Of a DNA stretch of 64,000 nt, positions 1 to 12,646 are shown piece after piece; position 1 is the stretch's first letter, and each line of letters opens with the position of its first letter. A program made the translations under genes and the position numbers. The DNA is from Sphagnum compactum. Taxonomy: Eukaryota > Bryophyta > Sphagnopsida > Sphagnales. The notes under the pieces are model-generated. The model saw only the letters and a list, made by a program, of their open reading frames with translations, made no database searches and had not been told where the DNA came from. Where the stretch lies: positions 13,025,118 through 13,089,117 of the forward strand of contig OZ234503.1 in NCBI GenBank assembly GCA_965153455.1, in the 5' to 3' direction.

Positions 1-1184
1 ATTCAATGACAATTATTAAATTGTTGGACAGGGCAAATCACACACCCTACACCAGACTATTTTAAGATAGGAACTATTTCGTGCTGTTTTTGGCCAGAAA
101 ATTATTTTTTTTGCCGTAAAATTTTAGATTTTATAGATTGTGTAGTAGCTTTAGGGATTTTAGGCCCTACGTAATAGGTATATTTTTATGTCAATTTTTG
201 AAAGATGATATTTTGGCTTGTACTAAAAGAGATTAGTTGTAGAGTTATGATATCTTAAAAGGATTTTGCTTTCTTTTAGAGGATTCTTTGAAGATTGTAT
301 CTTTGCTTGGTGAAATATTTGAGATTCCATAATTCTTCTTTTTGCATTAAGGTACTTTAACTGTGAATGGCAAGGCCACAGTCTGAAACACCCCTTCTTG
401 TTGTTTTGCCTGGATGCAACCAAACTGTAATTCTCCAAAACCATGAACCCCCTCCATCTCACTTTTGGGGAAAGCCCTCAATGAGAGAATGTGCATGTGC
501 TGCATACTATTGTTTCACAATTTTCAAGCCAACAGAGAAATAGTTAGTAAATTTAAAGTGATTTTCCTCTCTGAAAACTCATTTGACCAGGTTTCATAAG
601 AACTCTGAAGTTAAACCCACTTCAGCTAAAATTGTATTGGCATGAGTGACTTGGGCCAGGAGCACAGGCCCCACTAGTGCATAATGGAATATAAAGGTTT
701 TGAGACCAAAAAGAAATAGTTTGGGTGTTATTTGTGACAGAACAAATCAGGCTAGTTTTGGACTCCAGCAGTAGGCTCCTCCATAGGTCCTGCCCAACAA
801 ACAAATAAATAAACCAAATGTGAAACAGATCCACAATTAAAAGAGCTGCTAACCTCAAAACCATAATAGAAAGAGTCTAAGACAAATCGGCGTAATAGGC
901 TACAAAGCTACACAGAAACACACCAGCACTCTGTCCGACCAAAACATTAAGAAATGGAAACTGATACTCAGCATAAAGTTTGAACATTTCATCACATTTT
1001 GACATCCCAACATAGACATCCATGGCCAACCCAAAAAAAATGAGATCAGATTTCCCATTCCCTCAGGGTTTTGGCAATTGAAAAGCAAAAAGAATGAAAT
1101 TTGGAACAAAAAAACGGTTATGACAAAAGATATGGGCAGCTAAGCATTATGATCAAAGTCCTCCCTGATCACTGAATACTGTTT
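1..1184. other. 3' flank of the RNA-binding protein gene; no gene seen
   Basis: No reading frame here resembles a known family and no splice-consistent exons were found on either strand. The right part should hold the 3' untranslated region of the minus-strand RNA-binding protein gene that ends at 1185. Confidence 0.6.
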
Positions 1185-3148
1185 TTACATTCCCCTCCAA
1201 TTTCCACCAAAACTCCGGTCTGTGCTCCCTGGTGCACCATAGCCACGGGACATTCCGCCTGCTGGTCGGTCTCCTGGAGCCCGCTCTACAGCATAATCAA
1301 CTCGGATTGTCCGGCCCCCCAGATCCTGTACCAAGTGTTGTACTTATCAGTGTTCACCTCCAAAACTTTGACAAGGACTAAAACATATAATCCAAAAATC
1401 AGTATAAATCCCAGAAGAAATCAGGGAATTTGCCTCAAACACAACCAGAACAATGAAATAAAGAGCAGATTGAGACAAAAGAATGAGAACAGATTTTGCT
1501 CTGCACCTAGTCCAAAAGTAAATTATAGGAAAATTTGATCTAAAGAGTTTGTACCCGGCCATCCATTTCTTGAAGGGCTGCTCCAGCCTCAGACTCTGAT
1601 GTAAAGCTCACAAACCCAAAACCCCTGGATCGTCCAGTGTCCCGGTCACAGATAATTTTCACTGCAAGTAAACATTACTCAGGGACTTAAAAACTCATGT
1701 CCTACACCATCTAGGAACAACCAATTGGAAATTCTACTTCAGCCTCAAAATTATGGTAACTTGGTAATAACCTTGAGTAGGGATTTTGTGACTTGAGTAG
1801 CTGGTCTAACAAATAGGCCTTCTTTTTTTACACTAGAATAATTTGTTGTTCTGAAGACCTCAAATATTACTCTTGGCAAGGGGGAGGCTCATAAATAAAG
1901 TATTCAAATGACTGTCATAATTACAACCTTCATCTTCACAGACTCTAAAAACAAACATCATTCAAGCTTCCATTGCACGAACTACAACTACAACAGTTGG
2001 CAAACAAAAGGTGACTGCCAACAGCACAAAATTAGCTATCACCCACCTGGGATATGAAAGAAGGAAGAAGAAAATGGAAATGCAATAATATTGAATTCCA
2101 CAACTCCAAAAACATAAGAAACATCTGAATGAGCAATCAGATTGCAGTCTAGTGATATCACAATATTTACCTTCGGTCACTTCACCAAAGGCAGAAAAGG
2201 CATCTCTGATGGACCCCTCATCAGTTCCCCATGCAAGACCTGTATTGGAAATTGCAACACAATGTTATGGTCCAATACCAAAGATTTTCTATAGATGGCA
2301 AGACACTGACAAGAAAAAAATGACCCAAAACATTTCCAATAACTCCTACAAACCCTAAACCATACTAAATGTAAGTCCTCACCAGATCATTCATGGTTGG
2401 CAATACCTCTTTGATGACCATATCAAGTTACTTTGAAAATCATAGCTCAAGAGTTTCCTTCCAAAATGAAGGCTTGCAGCATCTATCTCTTGCAATACCT
2501 CCTATTGGAACTGAGATGTTGTGCTGCTCTAAGTGAAATAAGACTTCTGGTTTCAGAATATAATTTTTTTGGGGCTCAGGACTATGTTTCTTGGTTCAAC
2601 GGAAAAATCATCCCCAAACTCCAGCAGAAGGATACTTAAGCTTTCATACAATAAAAACTGGTGCAAGATACTCCAAGAAAAACGGTAAAGGGACCAAATC
2701 TTTATGGGCTATAGAACTCTATTGGAAAAAAATCATTTTTTTTCTGTTCAATACAACTTCTTGCACGTTCCACTTGATGTTTTCATACGTTAAAAATAAA
2801 TGCATACGTGAAATACTTATAAAAAAGACCTAGGTTTAGCGTCAATTGGAAGATCTTCTCTCCGTCTTCGTTTGAGAGATTCCCGAAGAGAAAGAGAAAC
2901 GAATCGAAACAGACGGAAGCGGATGCTACTATGCAATAGAAAAGAAAAAAATCGAAGGGAGAGAGAGAGATAGAGAGAGAGAGAGGGAACTCACCGCCGA
3001 TAAAAAGCTTAGAAGAAGCCATGCCGCGCTGCAGCAAGAAAACGGCAGGCAAAGCCACAGAGCCGGTTCCGGCTGCTCCGGCCTTCTGTAACACAGATCT
3101 AGCCACGGTCTGGCGCATCAAGCATCCAAGCTTTCCGAAGTAAGCCAT
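1185..3148 (-). CDS. Mitochondrial-type glycine-rich RNA-binding protein (one RRM)
   Basis: Four exons, joined in phase: 3148-2995, 2239-2171, 1661-1555, 1325-1185, giving 156 aa. All introns have GT/AG ends. Residues 1-43 form a basic, acid-poor leader (starts [18 protein letters not shown]), typical of a mitochondrial presequence, and match the leader style of plant mitochondrial GR-RBPs. A single RRM follows: RNP2 is KLFIGGLAWG, created across the exon 1/2 junction, and RNP1 is [10 protein letters not shown] in exon 3. The C-terminal tail is short and only mildly glycine-rich ([13 protein letters not shown]). The family binds single-stranded RNA and assists organelle RNA editing, splicing and cold response; which of these applies here cannot be told. 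No disruption is visible. A TATA box lies about 480 bp upstream, so the 5' leader may be long or contain an intron. Confidence 0.93.
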
Positions 3149-3630
3149 CTCTGTTTCACTTTCGAAGACCTAAGCAGGAACGTGGAAAGAAGGTATTTCT
3201 CTTCTGTTTCTCTCTATTCCTCAAATAAAATCCAATGCCAAAAAAAAAAGACAAAAAAAACAAAGAGAAGTCCTATCGACTGTGAAAATTCTGTGTCGCA
3301 AGTGACGAGAAGCAAACAGAAAATCTCGAGCAAGCAAGAGCTTTTGTTACGAAAATTTTCACCGCAACTCTCTGAACCCCCTTCAAGCTCCTCAAAACAA
3401 GCGAGGAAGAGACAAAAGGGCTGCAACTGAACACGCAGAGGTCAAGAGAGCGCAGCGTGGCGGCGATCGCGAACAACAATCGCAACACAGAAAAACAAAT
3501 CTGTGGACGCGCAAAACCTAAAGGAGGAAGGCTGGCGCGGTCACTTCTTTTTTTTTCCTGCCCATCTGCCCAGAACGACTCCTAGCACGTTTCTCAGCTG
3601 TTGGATTGGCATCGGGTCACCAGTCTCGAG

Positions 3631-3638
3631 TTTTTATA
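3631..3638 (-). promoter_or_regulatory. Candidate TATA box of the RNA-binding protein gene
   Basis: On the minus strand this reads GGGGTATAAAAACTC, a textbook plant TATA box. It lies 483 bp upstream of the start codon at 3148 and points toward it. A telo-box-like AACCCTAAAAC (plus-strand positions 3689-3699) sits about 50 bp further upstream, a pairing common in plant housekeeping promoters. Confidence 0.55.
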
Positions 3639-3639
3639 C

Positions 3640-4211
3640 CCCGCTGCCCCTTTCCCGTGGCGAGGGTTTTAGGCAGGTGTCAGAAGCCGTTTTAGGGTTG
3701 AGGGCTTCTCGTGGCGGTTCTTTTCCTGTGAAGCTAAAACCCTTAAATAACTACAGTGTGGCTGCCTAGGTCTCAGTAGGGTAACTAGGCCTATGATATT
3801 TAGCAGTCAAGTCATTTGGACTAGTGGAGCACGCTCACAAAATTCCTAAGTGTATTTGGAGGGTACCTTATAACCATAAGACCTATGCTAAAAAAATTAG
3901 TGTATTCCAAAGTAACCTTACGAAGCGAGAAGAGGCATGCATAAGCGATTGGGTTTTTATGACCATCTTAAAAGGGAAATATACAAAGAAAATAATTTGG
4001 TTATAAAAAATCATATTTTATTCCCTAATAAATATCAATAATTAACAACCAATGATTTTATAAATATTTTGCAATCATCTAATTTGGTCCAACAAATGTA
4101 AAAAATAAATTAACATCTCACCTGGAGTCTATTTTGAAAACAATTATTTTCCAATGCATTCAATTTATGCAAGAATGTTTTACAACTTGGAGCATAAAAA
4201 AAATTGAGTTT
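3640..4211. other. Intergenic; no gene seen
   Basis: Between the RNA-binding protein promoter and the 3' end of the receptor pseudogene. The last 200 bp are AT-rich and probably include the receptor's former 3' end: shifting frame just before 4212 gives a plausible LRR-style C-terminus ending in CSKL and a stop near 4180. Confidence 0.4.
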
Positions 4212-4379
4212 TCAATGTGTAGTCATTTTGCTGATAAAATTAGGCAATTCTTTCAACTTGGAACATTCAGAAAAATCAAATTTTTGTAATCTAATCAATT
4301 CATTGGTAGATGTAGGCAAATCCTTCAATTCAAAACACCTTGACAAATCAAGTTCTTGAAGTGTGCTTAATTGACCAAT

Positions 4380-7160
4380 TGATGTAGGTAATTCATCCAA
4401 CTTGTAACAACTCCGCAATTTGAATTTTTGAAGTGCATTCAATTGGCCAATAGACGGTGGCAAAAATTTTAAATTAAAACACCATGCTATATTTAATTCT
4501 TGTCACATATTTAGTTGGCCAATAGATGAAGGCAATTAACACAACATGGAACACCATGACAAATTGAATTGTTGAAGTGCATTCAACTTTCTAATAGATG
4601 TTGGTACTTCCTTCATTTTGACACACCATGACAAATTGAGTTCTCGGAGTCTAATCAATTCACCAATGGATATGGGCAACTCTTTCAATTTAGAACACCA
4701 TGATAAACTGAGTTTTTGGAGTGCATCCAATTGGCCAATAGAAATAGGTAGTTCCTTCAACTTGAAACATTTAGAATTATCCAATGTTTTAAGCACATTG
4801 AATTGGCCTATAGAAATAGGTAATTTTTTCAAATTCGAACACCAAGACAAATTGAGCACTTTTAATGAACTTAATTAGCCAATAGATGTAGGCAATTACT
4901 TTAGCTGGGAACAATAAGACAAATCCAACATTTGGAGTGTAGTTAATTGGCCAATAGATGTTGGTAATTCGTTTAGTTTGGAACACTTGTACAATTTCAA
5001 CTTTTGGAGTGTAGTCAATTGGCCAATAGATGTAGGTAGTTCTTTTAGTTTGGAACACTCATACAATTTCAACTTTTGGAGTGCAGTCAATTGGCCAATA
5101 GATGTAGGCAATTCCTTTAGCTGGGAACAATGAGACAAATTCAACGTTTGGAGTGTAGTCAATTGGCCAATAGATGTAGGTAGTTCTTTTAGTTTGGAAC
5201 ACTCATACAATTTCAACTTTTGGAGTGTAGTCAATTGGCCAATAGATGTAGGCAATTCCTTTAGCTGGGAACAATGAGACAAATTCAACGTTTGGAGTGT
5301 AATCAATTGGCCAATAGATGTCGGCAATTCCTTTAGCTGGGAACAATAAGATAAATCCAACATTTGGAGTGTAGTCAATTGGCCAATAGATATAGGTAAT
5401 TCTTTTAGCTGGGAACAATGAGATAATTCAATGTTTGGAGTGTAGTCAATTGGCCAACAGATGCAGGCAATTCCTTTAACTGGGAACAATGAAACAAATT
5501 CAACGTTTGGAGGGTAGTCAATTGGCTAATAGATATAGGCAATTCCTTTAGCTCGGAACAATAAGACAAATTCAACGTTTGGAGTGTAGTTAATTGGCTG
5601 ATAGATATAGGCAATTCCTTTAATTGGGACCAATGAGACAAATTCAATGTATGGAGGGTAGTCAATTTGGCCAATAGATATAGGCAATTCTTTTAGCTTG
5701 GAACAATGCAACAAATTCAATGTTTGGAGTGTAGTCAATTGGCCAATAAATATAGGCAATTCCTTTAGCTCGGAACAATAAGACAAATCCAACATTTGGA
5801 GTGTAATCAATTGGCCAATAGATATAGGCAATTCCTTTAGCTCGGAACAATAACACAAATCCAACATTTGGAGTGTAGTCAATTGGCCAATAGATATAGG
5901 CAATTCTTTTAGCTCAGAACAATAAAACAAATCGAATGTTTGGAGTGTAGTCAATTGGCCAATTAATGTGGGCAATTTCTTTAACTGGGAACAATGAGAT
6001 AAATTCAATGTTTCGAGTCTAGTCAATTGGCGAATAGATATAGGCAATTCTTTTAGCTCGGAACAATGAGACAAAATCAACATTTGGAGGGTAATCAATT
6101 GGCCAATAGATGTAGGCAATTCCTTTAATTGGGAACAATGAGATAAATTCAATGTTTCGAGTCTAGTCAATTGGTCAATAGATGTGGGCAATTCCTTGAG
6201 TTGGGAACAATTAATCAAATGCAACGTTTGGAGTGTAGTTAATTGGCCAATAGATGTGGGCAATTCCTTTAGCTGGGAACAATAAAATAAATCCAATCTT
6301 TGGAATGTAGTTAATTGGCCAATAGATGTGGGCAATTCTTTTAACTCGCAACAATAAAACAAATCGAACGTTTGGAGTGTAGTCAATTGGCCAATAGATG
6401 TGGGCAATTCCTTGAGTTGGAAACAATGAAACAAATTCAACGTTTAGAGGGTAGTCAATTGGCCAATAGATGTGGGTAACTCCTTTAATTTGGAACAATA
6501 AGACAAATCCAACATTTGGAGGGTAATCAATTGACCAATAGATATAGGCACTTCTTTTAGCTCGGAACAAAAAGACAAGTTCAAGGTTTGGAGTGTAGTC
6601 AATTGGCCAATAGATGTGGGCAATCCCTTGAGTTGGGAACAATCAAGCATTTTCAACGTTTGGAGTGTAATCAATTGGCCAATAGATGTGGGCAATTCTT
6701 TTAACTTGGAACAAAAAGACAAATCCAATCTTTGGAGTGTAGTCAATTGGCCAATAGATGTGGGCAATTCCTTGAGTTGGGAACAATCAAGCATTTTCAA
6801 CGTTTGGAGTGTAATCAATTGGCCAATAGATGTGGGTAATTCCTTTAACTGGGAACAATAAGACAAATCCAATCTTTGGAGTGTAGTCAATTGGCCAATA
6901 GATGTGGGCAGTTCCTTCAACATTGAACATTGAAATAAATTTAGCTTTTGGAGTGCATTTTATTGTCCAATAGATGTAGGTAAATCTTTTAGATTGGAAC
7001 ATTGAGACAAATCCAACTCTTGGAGTGTAATCAATCGGTCAATGGATGTAGGTAACTCATTTAATTGGGAACAATTACATAATTTGATTTCTTGAAGTGT
7101 ATTCAATTGACCAATTGATGGAGGCAATTCTTGTAATTCATAACACATGACCAAATGAAG
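4380..7160 (-). repeat. 72-bp LRR-coding tandem array, about 38-40 units
   Basis: Each 72-bp unit encodes a 24-residue LRR such as LTTLQTLNLSHCSQLKELP followed by TSIGQ. On the plus strand it shows as a recurring AATTGGCCAATAGATGT. Neighbouring units are nearly identical. In places the period doubles to 144 bp: starts at 6601, 6745 and 6889 are spaced exactly 144 bp, and 5041/5185 repeat the same way. This points to recent unequal exchange or slippage in two-unit steps. Confidence 0.95.
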
Positions 7161-9362
7161 TATGCGTAAATGAGAAAAATAAGTCAAATCGAAAGGCAAC
7201 TTTTTCATATTGCATTCTTGAAGATGTAACCATTTTAATTTATTTTGATTTTGTTGTTGGATGCAAACCTTTATAACACTTGATGAAGTTTTTGTCATGG
7301 TAAGCAACTTGAGGTTTGGTAATTCTTTTGCAATTTGATGTGGCAATGCATACTTTTCTTCACATCTTGTTATTGACATGCCTTCAACCTACCACAATGA
7401 AACCTCACAACAAAATTTAATGTTTGATGTGATGAAATACATGTTTATATAATTGTTATATATGTAAATGTAAATACATATGTTTAATAACATATTTTAA
7501 TCCATTCCTATGTGAATGTTCAAAAAGTTTGTGTTTAAAATTTTAGTCCCAAAACAAGTAAGTGTATTAATAATTCTAGTATCAAATCAAATTGATTAAA
7601 ACTTGTCAGCATGTAACATACCTTCTTGTTTGCTAAAAAAAAGTTTGGTTTTTTTGGGTTCCATATAAAGATTCGACTCCTCTGCTCCATTGCAATTTTT
7701 TGTCCCATGTCTTTTAATTGTTCATGCATATTTAGGTACCCATCTTTTGTAATTTTAATAAGGGATCAATCTTTCAAATTTCGTAATCCAAGAATGGGGG
7801 ATCGATAAGTCCTTATACGAAAGGTGATATTTGTTTCATAACCATAAAAAAAACAAGCAATATCCAAAAACATATTTTTTTCTTCCTCTTCCAAATCATC
7901 ATAACTAATTTTTAACTTATTCCAAAGCACTTCATTTTCCCTACCCCCTCCTAAAGCTTCTGCAACACTCAATCTCCACAAAGCTTCTTTCCAAATTTCT
8001 AAACAATGTTTAGTATTCAAAAATCGACCCATCACTTCAATACTCAAAGGTAATCCATCACAAGCTTTCACAATCTCATCAATAATAACATTGAAATTGG
8101 GTTTCACCTTCTTTTCAACACCATATGCATGGAACATGAAAAGTCTCTTTGCTTGCCTTTCCTCAAGCAAATTCACATCCACTTTTCCAGCCTCATTGAC
8201 ACGATTTTCCAATATTTGCCAATTTCGACAAGTCACAATTATTTTACTTTTGTTCTCTTTTTTCTCACCATTGATTAGAAGATCATGTAAGGCGACAAGG
8301 TATTCTATTGTGCCGACATCATCTATAACCACCAATACTTTTTTCAAGGTTGTGAAACGTTTAATATTATTTAGATCAGCATCATTCACATCTTTATCCT
8401 TGTCACATAAATCACGTAGAAGTTGCTTTTGAACATCACGCAAATGTTTTGATTTCACGTCTTCCAAGTAACTACATTTATCATATTGCTTATAGATCAA
8501 ATGATATATTTTTTTACTCAAAGTGGTTTTACCAATGCCACCCATTCCAACCAAACCAATGATAGAGACCTTTTCTAACAACTTGATCATATCTGTTGCT
8601 TTGTTGTCCAACCCCACTTCAAATTTTGGCAATGATGGAAGCTTTGATTGTTTCTGCCAAGATTCATGATTCTCATGTATTAGTTCATGAGATCAAAAGT
8701 GATTATCTTCCTACATAATTAAATGAACAACAAAAATGGTGTTGTAAGATTGTAATAATCAATTTTTTCATGCTCACAATAAAATTAATGTATAAATTAG
8801 TTGACCAAGAAAATAAGGCACATTCTTTAGCTCAAATTGTAGATATTCAAAACATTATGAACAATGAACATGGCATGAAAATTAAAGTTGATAATTTACC
8901 TTCAAGCAAATTTTTAAACATTCCACTAGTTTAAAATAACTTGGGTGATCCTTGGTAGGTGGCCTACAAATTGTGAAATGATTTGCATCTTCAACCATGT
9001 AATTGTTGGCACCTGCCAATCGTTGTGATGATGCATGTGGCACTAACACTCCCTATATCAAAGTAATTATATGACGTCAAAATGACACAAATTTGTGAGC
9101 ATCATGGCATTATCAATAAATACGACTATAAATAACAATGATAAATTAAACATATTAATAAGCAAAGATGAAACCTAAATATATTAATATGAAAATCTTG
9201 CAACTTTGGTGACATTAAAAAAAAACCTGATCATATCAATGAAAACAATCTAAAAAAAATTGATCGCAAAAAGAGTTGTGTGTAAATATTCAAAGATGGA
9301 ATGGTCAATACACAAACTAATGAGACTTGGACTAGTGTTTCTACAAAGTTCATTTAATGACC

Positions 9363-9384
9363 TATATATATATATATATATATT
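9363..9384. repeat. (TA)n microsatellite
   Basis: A run of about 11 TA units inside the receptor intron between the exons ending at 9499 and starting at 9052. Confidence 0.8.
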
Positions 9385-11559
9385 AATGGCATGTTGGCAC
9401 AAGGTCAAAACCAATATGAATATAAAGAATACAACATAAAAGTTCTTGAAATAACTTGAAGTTGAAGATTAAACAAAACAACTGCATTAGAAGTTTACCC
9501 ATTTTTCTTCAAAAGCTTGTCTTTCACTAAATGCATAAATTATGAGGTCTTGGCTAATGGCATTTTCGAAATCCATTGAGAGCTCTTCCATTTGTCGATT
9601 GAATGATGTCACATTTTTCAATAGGCTTGAATGAATTCTTAGCTTCTTTTTCATGGTATTGATTTGTTGGCATTTCCAAGAAAAATATTTTAAAAAACCT
9701 TCACTACCTCCAGCATGTGGCACACCATAAAATATTGTCCCTTTAAGATTTTCCAAAAATCTTTTGCAACTTTTGTTAATAGCAGCATCAGTCAAATTAA
9801 TAATCCTTTGATGTATATGTTGTTGGATTTCAGCCACCAAGCTTTTGAGTACAAGACCTCCAAAACTATAACCAACCAATACAATTGGGGCATCCCAAAG
9901 AATGTCATACCTATACAAAAAAATTGTATCAATACAATATTTGACCAACTTGCATTGCTTTAAGACGAATATCTATTCAAAAAGACAATGTCAAAACTAT
10001 ACATGAAAATAGCAAGAGTTGTGACTAACCATACAACATTTTTACAAATATTTCATTAGAGCAAATAGTTGTGTAAAAAGAAAAGTTTGACTAATTACAC
10101 TTTGTACAAATATCAAACATATTCACTTGGTGCCTACTTTTCAATTGTGAATCCCAATCTTGCAATGCTAACATACGATGGGGATTGTCTACTTTGAAAA
10201 ACTTGTACAAATTGTTAGTAGATACATTTCATTGTTTCTTTCATTCCTCTCAACTTGTTTTTAACACATGTGCATATAAATACCTAGCCATGTCTGCATG
10301 AAATTTCCATCAAGCCTCCAATGATGTACTAAAACTATCATGAAAATGTGTAATCATGTGATAAATAATGAAAAATGTTTTTGTTTGGATTGTGGCTAGA
10401 AAAACGATGGGAAGTCTATTTCTCAAGCATGATCAAATGGATTTAAAACATTATTAAAAACCTCTACATGTTTTTTTCTAGAAGTTTGGTTTGCTATGAT
10501 AATAACAAATCATATTGATAGAGATATCTATGTAGGAGGACTATGTTGGTTGGAACTAAAGCTTGAACCTTGCAGCACTAACACTTACACAACCACATCC
10601 CAATTTGCTTGGAAGAATAAAAATAAAACATGTGATAAATGTTCAACACAAGCTTTGACACCCATGCCCATTACAAGAATTTTAAACATATAATTAAAAA
10701 CACTTAAAAAGGAGACTATCATATATAAGACAACATGTATCAACAATTTGCCTGTCTAAAATTCTAATATTTTGGAATGCACATGGTTAATTTGGTTAAA
10801 TGTTCAACCGAGGATATTGCAAAGAGAAATTTGGGAATTGTCGACATACCTTGATGTCACCAAACTATGAATGAGGTTTTTGCCGATATTTGCAACATTA
10901 TTATGAACACCAATAAGACTAGAATCATATGATAGAGAGAGAATTCGAACATTATTTCCCATGTCCTCAGGTAGCCACTTTTCTGGCCAACATATGGGCT
11001 CGTTTCTTCCATTAGTGGTGGTTGATGTCCATGTCTCCTTCCACTCATCATTCCCAAATGCAATGCCGTGAAAAAAAATGATGACCAAATCTGGGTTTGG
11101 TGAATTGCATTTCGGATTGAGATCACGCACTGGAATTATCTACACATTGGAACACAATGGTCAATGTATTTTTTAGAGTTCACATCAATGTAGCATTCAT
11201 AATCATCAAACACCATAAGACGAGTACAAAATCATCAAGTTTTGTAAGGATAACAATCATTTGAAGATAGATCAAATTAAACCAAAAAATAATAATTTTA
11301 AGAATGTATCTATTCATCATTTCTACCTTGATTTTCAAGGTACCTACTATTCAATATGTGTTTCTTGCCAAACTCATGACTATTATGTAATGTTGAGAGA
11401 GTTTCAAATTTTAAAACATGGTTCAACAATTTTAGCACATTAAATAAATTTGAGTTCCCCAAACCACAAAACTTAGGTCCTTAGTGCATGTATGCATCCT
11501 ATAATTTTACAATCATATATCAATAAGTCTTCATTCGAAAGGCATACTTTGGTAATGCT

Positions 11560-12115
11560 CCACTATACTTTGGTTTGTCCATCATTTATAAGGGGAAAAC
11601 CAAAGAGAAGTTTGCATAATCTTCCACAAGAAAACAATAGTTTTAAGTTGAACTTCATTCAAGAAAGCTCAAGAAAAAAAGTTGTTGCAAAGAAAGCTTA
11701 TCATGAAACCATATTTTCATTAGGTCTTGATTCTACAACCATACTTTAATAGTCCTTTATTGTAGTCTAGTTTGTCCATCATCTACAATTGAAAACCAAA
11801 AAGTATTTTGGATGTCTTTACACAAGAAGATATTTAAGTCAAAAACTCAATCAAAACTTCGAAAAGCTTGATATTTGATTAAAAAGATCATCACAAAGAG
11901 AGTTTATCATGGAAAAACAGTTCATAAGTCTTGAGTCCACAACCATAAGTTGATACTTCTTCATTCTATTTCAATTTGACCATCATCTAGAATGGAACAA
12001 CCAATAAATAATTTGCACATTTTTATGAAAGAAGATAGTGATTTGAAGTCAAAACTCCATCTAAACTCAAGAAAGCTCAAGAGAAACAAGATTGTTAGAA
12101 AGAAAGCTCATGAAA
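11560..12115. repeat. Diverged tandem repeat, about 190 bp, three copies
   Basis: Three successive blocks share the order TTGTCCATCATyTA..., GGAAAACCAAA..., AAGAAxATAGT, TCAAGAAAGCTCAAGA and AAGAAAGCTyATCATG. The copies have drifted by roughly a quarter and by small indels. They lie just upstream of the receptor pseudogene, where its missing first exon would be expected. Confidence 0.55.
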
Positions 12116-12610
12116 CCTATAATAAAACCCCACCATCTTGATGCTATTGAGAGAGAAGGGGGCCCAACCTCAATGGGTTCCAAACGTCTCATTGTACGAT
12201 GTGGGAAAAGAGAACACCACAAACATTCTATGAAAAAGTGCTTCACTTGGGACAACAAACCCTCTTGCGGAACATCTTGATTCCTTCTTGCTATTCTCAC
12301 AAAACACCAAATCCTTTGCTCTTTACATTATCGCCAGAAACTCTGATATTCTCTTACCCCCTTACTCCCTTGCTTCCCACTCCATGTTCTCTCCATCCTA
12401 CTTTAACTTCGCTTCCACATCTTTCTTCCTTGCTAGCTACTCCAACAAACCCTCTCAAAACATCTCTGCCCATCTCTCTTTGAGTTTCCATTCTCGCAAA
12501 CTCTTGGAGCACGCCTTTGACCTCCCTCTCTCTCAAGATAGAGTTTGTAAGGTCCTTACGAACTCCTTTCTACTTACGTGTCTTACCGAGAATTCCGCCC
12601 TCAAATGACC
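12116..12610. other. Unassigned stretch with overlapping open frames
   Basis: A less AT-rich block with an open plus-strand frame (12288-12608, 106 aa, Ser/Leu/Phe-rich) and an open minus-strand frame (12536-12354). Neither resembles a family I recognise. It may be a gene fragment, because its composition differs from the flanks. Confidence 0.3.
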
Positions 12611-12646
12611 ATTGCACACATTTCCTTATCTTTTACTTCAATCCTG

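Larger units (their letters stand above)
4212..11139 (-). pseudogene. Hydrolase-NB-ARC-LRR (HNL-type) immune receptor, disrupted
   Basis: Exons fit together in phase: 11139-10850, 9910-9499, 9052-8900, 8710-7622 and 7388 to about 4212. The first three give an alpha/beta-hydrolase fold: IIFFHGIAFG oxyanion-type segment, CWPEKWLPED, SLSYDSS, nucleophile elbow GYSFGG (GxSxG) and GVPHAGG. The fourth is an NB-ARC: P-loop GMGGIGKTT, kinase-2 VLVVIDDV, RNBS-B KIIVTCR, GLPL CDGLPLSIEV, FLDIACFF, and MHE in place of MHD. The fifth encodes about 40 LRRs. The protein would be an intracellular nucleotide-switch receptor of the HNL class known from liverworts. An upstream first exon is expected beyond 11139 but was not found. 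Disruptions: in-frame TGA at 8695-8693 and 7768-7766; TAA at 6962, 6446, 4898, 4877 and 4538; TGA at 4505; a 1-nt gain near 5664 and a 1-nt loss near 5428. The stop at 8693 could be bypassed by a later AG acceptor; the others could not. Called a pseudogene unless this is an assembly of collapsed copies. Confidence 0.88.

Noticed and set aside
4618-6861. Plus-strand frames in the LRR region rich in NWPIDVG
   Set aside because: They are the antisense reading of the LRR units and inherit openness from the 72-bp period.
4380-7160. Regular repeats with fixed spacing that could suggest a CRISPR-like or satellite array
   Set aside because: The unit is 72 bp, a multiple of three, and codes for a 24-residue LRR in one continuous frame next to an NB-ARC exon. 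It is a coding LRR array.
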